Shown: one piece after another, positions 1 through 8,523 of the stretch | How positions within the stretch are numbered: the first letter of the stretch is position 1 | Layout: every line of letters starts with the position of its first letter | Assembly (NCBI RefSeq): GCF_051233475.1 | Contig: NZ_JBKFGH010000014.1 | Coordinates: 1 to 64,000, forward strand | Length of the DNA: 64,000 nt | From: Bacillus_BU sp051233475 | GTDB lineage: Bacteria; Bacillota; Bacilli; Bacillales; Cytobacillaceae | Reading direction: 5' to 3' | Notes under the pieces: generated by a model | The model's database searches: none | What the model saw: only the letters and a program-made list of their open reading frames with translations | Told to the model about the DNA's origin: nothing | Translations under genes and position numbers: made by a program

Positions 1-20
1 ACACTATTTCTCTTACTCAT
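1..20 (-). CDS. 5' end of a gene leaving the window, possibly an IS transposase (partial)
   Basis: On the minus strand, GGGGAGGAG is followed six bases later by an ATG at 20-18 and the codons M-S-K-R-N-S before the window ends. The strong ribosome site argues for a real gene start. The sequence just upstream (25-95) has the look of an insertion-sequence end: a short GC-rich block reading AGCCCCCTTACTAATTTGG on the minus strand, close to the start codon. An IS3-like OrfA is my guess only. Too few residues are visible to assign a family. Confidence 0.35.
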
Positions 21-381
21 AGTGGACTCCTCCCCTTATGACTAAATTGTACTCCTACTAAATTTAGGTGTCCAAATTAGTAAGGGGGCTAAAAAGATAT
101 ATTTTTGGAAATGTCCCATATCCACATTTAAACGGGCATAAAGACCTTTCAGCGAGCAAATATTTTTAAAAAATAGCAAGAATTTCTAATAAAAGCGTAA
201 TTTCTTAAAAAAATAACACGATTTTTCTTTAAAAATAATAATTTTCATTAAAAAAGAGGGGTTATTTTTAAAAAATGAGCTATTTTTTTAAAAAAAAGAG
301 CCGAAACAGATCATGCCAAAGAAAAACTCAATTAAAAAAGTGTCATGTATAACTTTAAAAAAACTGCTGATACTACCAACA
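21..381. other. AT-rich intergenic stretch
   Basis: No coding potential is seen. Positions 100-310 are extremely A/T-rich, with repeated runs of A and T (for example around 165-300). Several A/T-only hairpins are possible but none is a convincing terminator. The first ~95 bases may be the non-coding end of an insertion sequence that lies mostly outside the window. Confidence 0.4.
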
Positions 382-468
382 GGGACTTGTAGCTCAACGC
401 TTAGAGCAACTAGCAGTTACAACGTAAACTGTTATGTCTTTTGTGGGTTGGAATCCCATCAAGTCCCA
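382..468 (+). ncRNA. tRNA-like (pseudo-tRNA) cloverleaf
   Basis: The sequence folds as a cloverleaf. An 8-bp acceptor stem pairs GGGACTTG (382-389) with CAAGTCCC (460-467). A D-like stem pairs GCTC (392-395) with GAGC (404-407). A long third stem pairs TAGCAGTT (411-418) with AACTGTTA (427-434), with one G-T pair. A T-arm GTGGG/CCCAT (443-459) has a 7-base loop TTGGAAT. It departs from a working tRNA: the D-loop lacks GG, the anticodon-position loop is 8 bases (ACAACGTA) with no U33, the acceptor is 8 bp, and no CCA is encoded. A comparable tRNA-like small RNA, tRNA-Other, is known from Bacillus cereus. Homology to it is inference. Confidence 0.55.
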
Positions 469-479
469 TAATCCCTTCA

Positions 480-522
480 AAATAGGAAAAGCAGGGATGT
501 CTTTAATAAGACCCCTGCTCCT
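480..522 (-). terminator. Rho-independent terminator downstream of the DUF4317 gene
   Basis: GCAGGG-AT-GTCTT (491-505) pairs with AAGAC-CCCTGC (508-518). On the minus strand the hairpin is followed by TTTTCCTATTTT. It closes the leftward gene ending at 629. On the plus strand it could also stop the tRNA-like RNA, though the T-run there is poor. Confidence 0.6.
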
Positions 523-628
523 CATTTATTGCCCCTGCCAAGGAATTTTATTTTAACACATTTCCTATGATATTGGATAGAATCGCGACTTACCCGCGCA
601 GGTTATAAACAAGCAAAACGCTCCATCT

Positions 629-1792
629 TTATCCAAGTGTCTCTGATTCCAATTTAAACCCTTCCAAAATCACATCTTCATCAATCTCCAGCAATAAACA
701 CCTTTTTCCCTGAAACATAATATATTTTACTTTGTTTAGTTCTTTCGGGTTGATCGACACATCTGCTACGCTCGTATTGATTTTAATCTTTTTTGGAATT
801 AAACTAGTTGCTTTAAATTCATGTTTTTCATCATCGACGATAGCTTTAAAGGCGTGCTCAACCCTCGCGGTATCTACATTCTCGACCCCGCTTACTGTTA
901 AAATCCGTTCAACGTCCTTATAATCCAACATAGGAGATTCGCTTTCTTCATTCTCTTTACTCTCCTGGACCATCTTATCAATTTCCTCATAAACATTGGA
1001 AATGACTCTAGTATCCACTTCGTCACCGACTACATTTACTAAGATCTGTTCGAAGCAGTCCTTGTTCTCCAAAGCCGTAATAAAGCCTTCACAATTGAGT
1101 ACATCTAAAACAAACGTTTCATCCGGTTGATTCACTTTGCCGGCACAGTAAAGAATATGGTTTACATCAGCAGCGTTGTCATTAAATGCAGGAAACAAAA
1201 AACCGGACAACGGAGATGCTAAATTAATAATCGGATCAAAGGCATTATTTGGTTTGAATTCCTTCTCGATATAATCAAACAGCAAGGCCTTTTTCGGTTG
1301 ATCGATTTTGTTTTGACTGCAAAGGATAAATTCGTTGGAATAAACTTCATCATCCCCGCCCTCTTCGGATTCCTGGTTGCGCTTCTTTGTTGGTTTTCGA
1401 TATTCGCCACGGATAAACGTTACCATCGTATCAAATTCATAAACAGTATTTGCATACATCTTCTCAACCATTTGCAGCATGTTTCCAATCCAATCTTCGG
1501 TTGAATCCAGTCGTAATCCTTCATAAAGAATGGTTTGTGCACTTCCTTCTACATCCCGTCTGAATTTCAGCTCAAACAATTTTGTATCGAGATCGCCTGT
1601 TAAAACCTTTTTAAAGTTTGTTAAAAACAATTCTTGTGCTTCTTTTTCTAGCATTTCAAACGGTTGACAAACATGATGGTAAATTTCACCTGATTCTTTT
1701 TTAACATAAACATTAAAGATTTCTCGAATGTTCATGAGTGCATTTTCTAACTTAAATTGCTTGCGGATATTTGCGATGTCTTGTTTATTCAT
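629..1792 (-). CDS. DUF4317 family protein
   Basis: A 387-residue protein of unknown function. The start was set at ATG 1792 (MNKQDIANIRKQF), because the opening matches the usual N-terminus of DUF4317 proteins. GGGAG lies 8-9 bases upstream. An upstream in-frame extension is repeat-derived sequence and probably not translated. The body is rich in charged residues, with no signal peptide or membrane segment, so it should be cytoplasmic. It follows the truncated response regulator on the same strand, but about 200 bp of repeat sequence separates them, so co-transcription is doubtful. The family assignment is by recognition of the N-terminal region and overall length. No biochemical role is known to me. 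Confidence 0.65.
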   Translation of the reverse strand: MNKQDIANIRKQFKLENALMNIREIFNVYVKKESGEIYHHVCQPFEMLEKEAQELFLTNFKKVLTGDLDTKLFELKFRRDVEGSAQTILYEGLRLDSTEDWIGNMLQMVEKMYANTVYEFDTMVTFIRGEYRKPTKKRNQESEEGGDDEVYSNEFILCSQNKIDQPKKALLFDYIEKEFKPNNAFDPIINLASPLSGFLFPAFNDNAADVNHILYCAGKVNQPDETFVLDVLNCEGFITALENKDCFEQILVNVVGDEVDTRVISNVYEEIDKMVQESKENEESESPMLDYKDVERILTVSGVENVDTARVEHAFKAIVDDEKHEFKATSLIPKKIKINTSVADVSINPKELNKVKYIMFQGKRCLLLEIDEDVILEGFKLESETLG

Positions 1793-1943
1793 ATATCTCA
1801 ACTCCCACTCATGATTATACTGTTCAGAAAAAGAAATAGTAATACTTGATATTTTTTTGATTTTAATAGCAAGCATTCTTCTTACTGATAAAAACATAAA
1901 CAGTATAAGAAAATAACTCATTGGTGCAATTATGTCACATTCC

Positions 1944-2044
1944 ACATCGGTGCCACTTCTTACGAATCTTTCACTATAAATTGCTATCAATACCCCTCAT
2001 TGGTGCTACTTTTTACAAATCTCTCACTATTATTTGCTAGCAAT
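1944..2044. repeat. Tandem pair of ~46-bp imperfect direct repeats
   Basis: Two copies lie at 1944-1991 and 1999-2044. Each begins CAT(C/T)GGTGC(C/T)ACTT, continues through TTAC(G/A)AATCT(T/C)TCACTAT and ends TTGCTA(T/G)CAAT. A shortened third copy of the opening (ATTGGTGCAATTATG) sits at about 1919-1935. Copy two supplies the last ~15 codons of the truncated response regulator. A related-looking pair lies at 9299-9402. Confidence 0.65.
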
Positions 2045-2421
2045 GAACTCTGTTGGACTAATAAATTGGGGATTCTTTTTATATTTTGTATGATAGGGGA
2101 AAAGGGTTTGGTCACATAATCGTTTGCACCAAGTTTGAACCCGGTTAGTTGGTCCGTTTCTTCCGCTTTTGCCGTTAGCATGATAACCGGAACGGCTGAG
2201 ATTTTTTTGATCTCTTTTAAAACTTCCCATCCATCCCTTTGCGGCATCATAACGTCCAGGATAATAAGGTCAATTTTATGCCTATACTCAATAAAAAGAT
2301 CAAATGCCTGCTTCCCATCGGCAGCAGTCAACACACCAAAGCCGGAATTTAATAAGAAGTCGGAAACAAGCTTACTAAGTCTCATTTCATCATCTGCAAC
2401 AAGTATCAATGGTTTTTTCAC
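1987..2421 (-). pseudogene. Truncated response regulator (receiver domain only)
   Basis: A GTG start at 2421 follows AAAGGG. The 144 residues cover an OmpR-type receiver: the DD acidic pair near residues 10-11, the phosphoacceptor Asp in LIILDVMMP, Thr in MLTAKAE and Lys in YVTKPFSP. After KPFSP the sequence becomes unrelated to the expected receiver end. The winged-helix DNA-binding domain (normally ~100 further residues) is missing. The final residues (SERFVKSSTNEGY) are encoded by the repeat at 1999-2044. No cognate kinase is adjacent. Most likely a gene remnant cut by the repeat. A working stand-alone receiver cannot be excluded, because all phosphorylation residues remain. Confidence 0.7.
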
Positions 2422-2524
2422 AGTATGACCCTTTCATAGATAGTCTTTATTTATATCAATACCAATAAATTGTGATGAAACTGTGATGAGAGTATGAATG
2501 AATTATTACGTATTTCCTTTTCGT

Positions 2525-2564
2525 AAAAAAAAGAATGAGCTCTTTAACATTAGAACCCATTCCT
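2525..2564 (-). terminator. Terminator after the sigma-54 activator
   Basis: On the minus strand GAATGGGTTC pairs with GAGCTCATTC (10 bp including G-T pairs) around a 10-base loop, followed by eight T. It sits directly after the stop of the leftward activator gene at 2576. Confidence 0.75.
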
Positions 2565-2575
2565 GATTATCGTTA

Positions 2576-3967
2576 TTATTTTCCGCCGAGCACATTGTCC
2601 ATCCTCTTTAGCTTCCGATAAATAACCGATCGGTCTATTCCTAATTTTTTTGCAGCTTCTGTTGCATTTCCATTAAACGTATCAAGGACATGTTGAATAT
2701 AACGTCCCTCAACAATTGCCGTAAAATCTTTTAATGAACAGTTTTTTTCCATATTGCTCTTAATAAAGTGATCAATCGCAAACCAATCGGTAACAGTTTC
2801 TTCTTTAGACTGCTGTATACTTTCCTGATTCGTTACGACAAGGCGTTCAATATAATTGCGAAGCTCTCTGGCATTACCCGGCCAATCACATTTAAGCATT
2901 TTATGAAACTCATCTGCACTTAGAATCAGCTTTTCACCATATTTTTGGTTAAATTCAGCTAGGAAATACGAGATTAAGCCGACAAGGTCTAATTTCCGAT
3001 TTCGAAGTGGTGGAATATGAATCGGGATTACATTAATCCGATAATATAAATCCTCACGAAATGCACCTTTCTTGACCAGCTTCCATAAATCCCGATTCGT
3101 TGCCGCGATAATCCGGCAATTTATTGGAATATTACGGATCCCGCCAACTCGTCTTACTTCATTATTATCAATGACCCTCAGCAATTTTGCTTGCAGGTCT
3201 AATGGCATTTCAGCTATTTCGTCTAAAAATAAAACCCCATCATTGGCCAGCTCAATAATGCCTTTCTTTTCCTCACTTGCACCTGCAAAGGCCCCTTTTT
3301 CGTAACCAAACAATTCTTGCTCAAATAAAGAAGGAGGGATAGCAGCACAATTTATGCTGACAAATGGACCTTGCATGCGATCACTTTTTCGATAAATATA
3401 ACGGGCAACCATTTCTTTTCCTGTTCCTGATTCGCCACATATTAATACTTTACTATCGTAAGAGGCAATTTGATTGCAGACTTTTACAATTTGCTTCATA
3501 GCCAAGCTTTCAGCTACAAGGCCGATGTCAGTCCCCTCTTCCTTAGCTTCTTCTTTACTTTTATTACTTTTATTTAATATATTAGGGTCAACATCAAAGA
3601 TTGGAAATTTACCGTTATATTCATTTGAGGTTGTAACAACAAGCTGTACTTCTCCATCTTTTTGTAAAATAGGAATCGCTGTTGATTTTATATGGAATCC
3701 TCGGTTTGTATCTATGGTTCTAGATACTCTTTGTTTCGTTTCGATCGCTTCCATTGTAATGGAACGTTTATAATATCCTGCTTTGACTAAATCTTGGACA
3801 TTCATTTTCAAAAGTTCATCAAGGGAAATTCCAATTGTCAATGCAGTAAATTCGTTTGATATTAGAATATTTCCTTTTGCATCGGTAACAAATAAAGTAG
3901 AAGGCAAATCGTTGATATCTTGAACCCCTGAGTTATTTCTTGTTTTTTCAATCGCTTTTTTCTTCAT
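2576..3967 (-). CDS. Sigma-54-dependent activator, PAS-AAA+-Fis
   Basis: A 463-residue enhancer-binding protein. Residues ~18-125 are a PAS-like sensor domain. About 150-385 form the AAA+ domain, with Walker A GESGTGKE and the DEIAEMP Walker B block. The last ~45 residues are a Fis-type helix-turn-helix (NATEAAKKLGIDRSVIYRKL). The sigma-54-contacting loop reads GAFAGA instead of GAFTGA. The start ATG follows GGAGG at 11 bases. It is likely the regulator of the CoA-transferase/transporter/flavoenzyme operon at 4149-8065, because it is next in line on the same strand and the palindromic sites upstream of that operon fit a TGT-N10-ACA activator site. I found no clear -24/-12 promoter there. The ligand is unknown. 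Confidence 0.85.
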   Translation of the reverse strand: MKKKAIEKTRNNSGVQDINDLPSTLFVTDAKGNILISNEFTALTIGISLDELLKMNVQDLVKAGYYKRSITMEAIETKQRVSRTIDTNRGFHIKSTAIPILQKDGEVQLVVTTSNEYNGKFPIFDVDPNILNKSNKSKEEAKEEGTDIGLVAESLAMKQIVKVCNQIASYDSKVLICGESGTGKEMVARYIYRKSDRMQGPFVSINCAAIPPSLFEQELFGYEKGAFAGASEEKKGIIELANDGVLFLDEIAEMPLDLQAKLLRVIDNNEVRRVGGIRNIPINCRIIAATNRDLWKLVKKGAFREDLYYRINVIPIHIPPLRNRKLDLVGLISYFLAEFNQKYGEKLILSADEFHKMLKCDWPGNARELRNYIERLVVTNQESIQQSKEETVTDWFAIDHFIKSNMEKNCSLKDFTAIVEGRYIQHVLDTFNGNATEAAKKLGIDRSVIYRKLKRMDNVLGGK

Positions 3968-4084
3968 CTAAGCAACCGCCTCCTGCTATTAATTATTTCT
4001 TCATTATAAGGACAAAACTACATTATGACGGTAGATATATTATGACATTTATCTATTAACAACAATTAGCAGTAACACTGTCAT

Positions 4085-4137
4085 AAAAAAGAAGCTGACT
4101 TATTAGAGGTCAAACCCCTTATTAAGTCAGCCTCTTT
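4085..4137 (-). terminator. Terminator of the CoA-transferase operon
   Basis: On the minus strand GAGGCTGACTTAATAAG pairs imperfectly with CTAATAAGTCAGCTTC, then six T. It closes the leftward operon ending at 4149. Confidence 0.8.
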
Positions 4138-4148
4138 GGCTAAGTCCA

Positions 4149-5111
4149 TTAAACGAATTGCAACTCTTTTTCTTCTACAATGGTTATTTTCCCAAGATTG
4201 TTTAACACTTCTTGAGCTTCAGCAAACATGCTGGTAATCATTTCTTCAACCGTCGTGATTTCATTGACTAAACCGCAAATTTGACCAGCCATAACGGAGC
4301 CACGATCGGTATCCCCTTCAAATACGGCTTTTCGTAGTGAACCTAATGAAATTTTTTCAAGTTCATCGCGGGATGCATTTTGTCTTTCAAGCTCCTGGAA
4401 CTCAGCAATCATGCTGTTTTTAATGCTACGTACTGGTCCACCAAGACTTCGGCCAGTAACAGTCGTGCTTGTATCATCAGCATTGACAACCGCTAATTTG
4501 AAGTTTTCATGCGTCGGACATTCCACTGTTGCTAAGAAGCGTGTTCCTACTTGCACACCTTGTGCACCTAAAGCAAACGCTGCAGCAATTCCACGGCCAT
4601 CAGCAATACCACCTGCACCAACAACAGGGATAGAGACTGCGCTAACAACTTGAGGTAGAAGCGCCATGGTTGTTGTCTCGCCCACGTGGCCACCAGCTTC
4701 GGTTCCTTCAGCAACAATCGCATCTACTCCTAATGCTTCCATCTTTTTAGCGATTTTTACAGAAGGAATGACCGGAATAACCTTAATTCCATGCTCTTTA
4801 AAAGTGGCCATGTAAGGAGCTGGTGTACCTGCACCAGTCGTAACGATTTTTACGCCTTCTTCAATAACAACTTCAATTAATTCAGGTATATTATGCATCA
4901 TAAGCATTAAGTTAACCGCAAATGGCTGGTCGGTAATTTCTTTTGTTTTTCTAATTTCTTCACGCAGGCGGTCAGCAGTCAGGCCACCTGAACCAATGAT
5001 TCCTAATCCACCAGCATTTGATACAGCACCTGCAAGAGGAGCCATCGCGATTTGGGCCATACCACCCTGGAAAATTGGATATTTAATACCTAATAATTTT
5101 GTAATACTCAT
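4149..5111 (-). CDS. Nitronate monooxygenase / FabK-like flavoprotein
   Basis: A 320-residue TIM-barrel FMN enzyme of the 2-nitropropane dioxygenase/nitronate monooxygenase family. Visible family features: the opening KLLGIKYPIFQGGMAQIA, the phosphate-binding VVGAGGIADGRG, and GAQGVQVGTRFLAT. Such enzymes oxidise nitronates or act as enoyl-ACP reductase II, and sequence alone does not separate the two. The start was set at ATG 5111, because the first in-frame codon overlaps the ribosome site GGAGG. It is the last gene of a three-gene operon (CoA-transferase, transporter, this gene), so a role in catabolism of an imported organic acid is more likely than fatty acid synthesis. Confidence 0.8.
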   Translation of the reverse strand: MSITKLLGIKYPIFQGGMAQIAMAPLAGAVSNAGGLGIIGSGGLTADRLREEIRKTKEITDQPFAVNLMLMMHNIPELIEVVIEEGVKIVTTGAGTPAPYMATFKEHGIKVIPVIPSVKIAKKMEALGVDAIVAEGTEAGGHVGETTTMALLPQVVSAVSIPVVGAGGIADGRGIAAAFALGAQGVQVGTRFLATVECPTHENFKLAVVNADDTSTTVTGRSLGGPVRSIKNSMIAEFQELERQNASRDELEKISLGSLRKAVFEGDTDRGSVMAGQICGLVNEITTVEEMITSMFAEAQEVLNNLGKITIVEEKELQFV

Positions 5112-5144
5112 TGTTCTTACCTCCAATAGTTTAATAATTAAGTG

Positions 5145-6386
5145 TTAAGCTGCTTTTGAAATATTTGAACCTGTGAGTTGCTTTTTTTCCATCGCTTTAA
5201 AGACGAAGGTTAAAGCAAATCCAACAAGTGAAATAACGAGTGCGATATAGAAAGCATTTGTAAATTGTCCACCATTAGCTGCGGCAACCGAATTCGCAAT
5301 CCTAGGGCCAAAGAACGCTGCACCTGAATATCCGATAAAGGTTACCCCGTAGTTGACACCGTAAAATTTCATACCAAATTTCTCACCGACAATCGACGGG
5401 AAGATCCCCATTGTGCCGCCAAAGCATAAGCCGATTCCCACGATGGCAATCGCAAAGCCAGCCACTGAAGTGGAAAGTGCGATGGTTAACATCATGGCAG
5501 CAATGACGATGTAGATTACCATTAAACATTTTGTACGGCCGATTTTATCAGAAACGGCACCCCAGAATACACGTCCGGAACAGTTACTTAATGAATATAA
5601 ACTTACAAATAAGGCCGCTGTTGCTGGTGTTAAACCAAACATCGTTTGTCCGATTACAGAAGCATTTGAGGTAACCATCATTCCAGAAAGTGCACCAATT
5701 AAGAATAAACTTGCAATCACGTAAAATATCGGTTTCTTAATCATTTCATTCCAAGCGATGTTGACAGCGCCTTTATTTGCACCTTTAACTGAAGGCGGTG
5801 TCCAACCTTGTGGAATATAACCGGCTGGGCAAGCCTTTACAAGTAAACTACTGCCTAAAATGATAATTAAGAAGGTAATTCCTAATTTAATCAGAGCAGA
5901 TTGTACACCATTGCTCGTAATTAACGCGTTGGCAATAGGGGCAATCACAATCGTACCACCACCATAACCAGCGGTGACAATTCCTGATGCCAGACCTCTT
6001 TTATCTGGGAACAACTTAACAGAGTTACCGATTGTTGCAGAGTAAACAATACCCTGTCCAACGCCTGTAATCACTCCATACGTGATATATAACATCCATG
6101 GAGCTGTGACTAAGCCTGATAAAATAAATCCTAAGCCAAACATTGAACCACCAAGGATGATTGCAGTTTTGGCACCGCCCTTGTCAACCAGCTTTCCACC
6201 CAAGATCATCGGGATAGGTGAAATAGCGGCGTTAATCGTGAATGCCATCATAATTTCCGGCATAGTTGCGTTGAATACTTTGGATAACGGCATTGCAAAA
6301 ATACTAAAGGCGTAGACGGCCCCTACACAAATATTAATCAAGGTGGAGGCAATAAGAATTTGCCAACGATTAAGCTGAACATTCAT
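5145..6386 (-). CDS. MFS transporter, oxalate/formate antiporter (OFA) family
   Basis: A 413-residue membrane protein with about 12 hydrophobic helices. Its opening (NRWQILIASTLINICVGAVYAFS) and the GYGGGT segment are typical of the OFA branch of the major facilitator family, which carries small mono- and dicarboxylates. The start ATG 6386 has AGGAAGG upstream; a longer frame starting at 6446 lacks a good ribosome site. It lies between the CoA-transferase gene (78 bp upstream) and the flavoenzyme gene (33 bp downstream), so the three are probably co-transcribed. It likely imports the acid that the CoA-transferase activates. The substrate is not readable from sequence. Confidence 0.85.
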   Translation of the reverse strand: MNVQLNRWQILIASTLINICVGAVYAFSIFAMPLSKVFNATMPEIMMAFTINAAISPIPMILGGKLVDKGGAKTAIILGGSMFGLGFILSGLVTAPWMLYITYGVITGVGQGIVYSATIGNSVKLFPDKRGLASGIVTAGYGGGTIVIAPIANALITSNGVQSALIKLGITFLIIILGSSLLVKACPAGYIPQGWTPPSVKGANKGAVNIAWNEMIKKPIFYVIASLFLIGALSGMMVTSNASVIGQTMFGLTPATAALFVSLYSLSNCSGRVFWGAVSDKIGRTKCLMVIYIVIAAMMLTIALSTSVAGFAIAIVGIGLCFGGTMGIFPSIVGEKFGMKFYGVNYGVTFIGYSGAAFFGPRIANSVAAANGGQFTNAFYIALVISLVGFALTFVFKAMEKKQLTGSNISKAA

Positions 6387-6463
6387 GCTTTTTGTTTCCT
6401 TCCTATTTTGGATTAGCCGGCAGGATTGTTCATTTAATCCTGCCAACCGATTTTGGACTAGTT

Positions 6464-8065
6464 TTAGCCTATTGAAACCAACTCGGGTACGTTATTCGTT
6501 TCATTTTTCTTCTCAATAACGTCTTTCAATTTCCCCCAATTTTCTTGGAACATTTCCGCATCCATTTCTTTTAGGTCTGCAGAAATGACAGGAGTAAACT
6601 CCATTTGGTCTAATACATCCTTCTGTAGGTCGACACCTGGAGCAATTTCTATTAAAGTCACTCGGCCATCCTGTAGTTCAAAAACAGCACGTTCCGTTAC
6701 ATAAACGACTGGCTGATTAATTTTTGAAGCATAGTCGCCACTGAATGTAATTTGTTGCACGTTTTTAATAAATTTCTTTGCTTTACCCTCTTGAAGGATG
6801 TGCAATTTCCCAGCTTCTACTTTCACTTGTAGACCACCAGCTGTAAAGGTTCCAGCAAAGACTAGTTTTTTAGCCGATTGAGAGATATTGATGAATCCTC
6901 CACATCCAGCTACCCGGGTACCAAATTTGCTTACGTTTACGTTTCCAAATTGATCTGTCTGAGCCAATCCAAGCACGGATAAATCTATCCCGCCTCCATC
7001 ATAGAAATCAAATTGGGAATCATGGTCGACAATCGCTTCTGAGTTATACGCATGACCGAAGTCCTTCAGCCCGGCCGGAACCCCACCAATCGAACCTGCT
7101 TCCGTTGTTAGCATAAGCTGGTCGCTTACTCCTTCTTCAGCAGCGATGCTACCTACGCTTGCTGGGATACCAACACCAAGATTTAAGATCGTATTTGGCA
7201 ACAGTTCCGCAGCAGAACGGCGAGCAATGATTTTTCGTTCATCAAGTGGCAGTGACTCGATTCCTTCAACCGGTACTTTGACTTGTCCAGAAAAAGCTGG
7301 GTTATAATAAGTATTTTCCGTTTGGAAGTGATTTTCCGGTTTAGAAACGACAATGTAATCAACTAGGATGCCCGGTACTTTAATATCCTTTGGATTTAAG
7401 GTGCCGTTTTTTGCTACCGTTTCAACTTGAGCAATAACGATACCGCCTGAATTATGAACGGCTTGGGCAACTGGTAATACCTCCATGTGCAGGCCTTCTT
7501 TTTCAAGCGTTAAGTTGCCGTTTTCATCTGCTACTGTTCCACGAATTAACCCAACCTGTATCGGAAAAGATTTATAGAATAACCATTCGTCCCCTTCAAT
7601 TTCAATTACTTTGACAATATCTTCTTTCGTAGAAGGAGACATCTTTCCTCCTTCAACGCGAGGGTCTACAAATGTTCCCATTCCTACTTTCGTAATCACA
7701 CCGGGGCGTTTTGCTGCAATTTCACGATATAACTGTGTAATGACCCCTTGTGGAAGGTTGTAGGCTTCACATTTATCTTCTTCAATTAACTTCGCCATGC
7801 CCGGGGAGGCAATTGCAATCCCGCCAATCCAGCGTTTAACTAGTCCTTCATAACCTAAGTGACTCATCCCTTTATCACGGCGATTCCCAACTGCACTTGA
7901 GTGCATGACAGTTAAATTTTTTGGGTGACCACTTTGCAGGAACCGTTCTTCAATTGAGATTCCCATTTCTTCTGCCCAGCAAGATAATCCAAAACCAGTT
8001 GCTGCAACAGTATCTCCATCCTTGATCAACTCGGCAGCTTTCGATGCTGAAATTACTTTTGACAT
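6464..8065 (-). CDS. Acetate/propionate-type CoA-transferase (YdiF/Pct family)
   Basis: A 533-residue fused alpha-beta family I CoA-transferase. The N-terminal half opens KVISASKAAELIKDGDTVAATGF. The C-terminal half carries the catalytic glutamate in TTEAGSIGG, followed by GGGIDLSVLGLAQ and FGTRVAGCGGF. Enzymes of this family move CoA between short-chain acids (acetate, propionate, lactate, 3-oxoacids) through a glutamyl-CoA thioester. The start ATG has AAGGAG upstream. First gene of the operon with the OFA transporter and the flavoenzyme, preceded by three palindromic regulatory sites (8087-8231). The native acid is unknown. Confidence 0.85.
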   Translation of the reverse strand: MSKVISASKAAELIKDGDTVAATGFGLSCWAEEMGISIEERFLQSGHPKNLTVMHSSAVGNRRDKGMSHLGYEGLVKRWIGGIAIASPGMAKLIEEDKCEAYNLPQGVITQLYREIAAKRPGVITKVGMGTFVDPRVEGGKMSPSTKEDIVKVIEIEGDEWLFYKSFPIQVGLIRGTVADENGNLTLEKEGLHMEVLPVAQAVHNSGGIVIAQVETVAKNGTLNPKDIKVPGILVDYIVVSKPENHFQTENTYYNPAFSGQVKVPVEGIESLPLDERKIIARRSAAELLPNTILNLGVGIPASVGSIAAEEGVSDQLMLTTEAGSIGGVPAGLKDFGHAYNSEAIVDHDSQFDFYDGGGIDLSVLGLAQTDQFGNVNVSKFGTRVAGCGGFINISQSAKKLVFAGTFTAGGLQVKVEAGKLHILQEGKAKKFIKNVQQITFSGDYASKINQPVVYVTERAVFELQDGRVTLIEIAPGVDLQKDVLDQMEFTPVISADLKEMDAEMFQENWGKLKDVIEKKNETNNVPELVSIG

Positions 8066-8086
8066 CCTAGTTCACTCCTTGGATAT

Positions 8087-8231
8087 AGTAAATAGATTCA
8101 CAAAATAAACTTTAAGATTGGCCATTATGAAGGAATACACATAAAGTTTGTGAACCTATTCACAATGGTGACTAAAAAAATATTTTGAAAGACTTGGTGT
8201 GTTAAATTTTGTGCTTGTGAATCATTTCACT
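8087..8231. promoter_or_regulatory. Three spaced TGTGA-N6-TCACA-like sites
   Basis: Site A, 8087-8102, AGTAA-N6-TCACA. Site B, 8149-8164, TGTGA-N6-TCACA (perfect). Site C, 8216-8231, TGTGA-N6-TCACT. Centres are about 62 and 67 bp apart, close to six helical turns. They match the Fnr/CRP-family pattern of Bacillus. Site B also fits TGT-N10-ACA, a common activator pattern for sigma-54 regulators. They lie upstream of the CoA-transferase gene; site A is within 40 bp of its start. Confidence 0.6.
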
Positions 8232-8523
8232 AACATCCTATGACAAAAAAAATAGAGCGTCAATCATGCTCATGGTGGTCAAAATCTGCTTTAAAGTAGT
8301 GGTTTTTTTGCAACTATTAGTATCATTCATTGACCATGACATACGTTTTTTTTTACATGAAGAAATAACAATATTCTATTTATCAATCCCGAATACCTCA
8401 TTGTTCAATTCAAATTAGTTCTTATAAATCAAGGAATGATTGAGTTGTTGTAAAATAGCAACAGATTTAATCAGTACCACTCTTGTATTTTCCTGAAATT
8501 CACAAAAATAAAATTAAAAAGGA
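8232..8523. other. Intergenic stretch upstream of the CoA-transferase operon
   Basis: No plausible gene on either strand. The region is AT-rich, with T-runs at 8308-8316 and 8346-8353. I looked for a -24/-12 sigma-54 promoter reading leftward and found no acceptable match. Confidence 0.5.

Noticed and set aside
8066..8480. A sigma-54 promoter for the CoA-transferase operon
   Set aside because: The best candidate (TGGCCAATCTTAAAG on the minus strand) lacks the -12 GC, and another near 8300 has wrong spacing.
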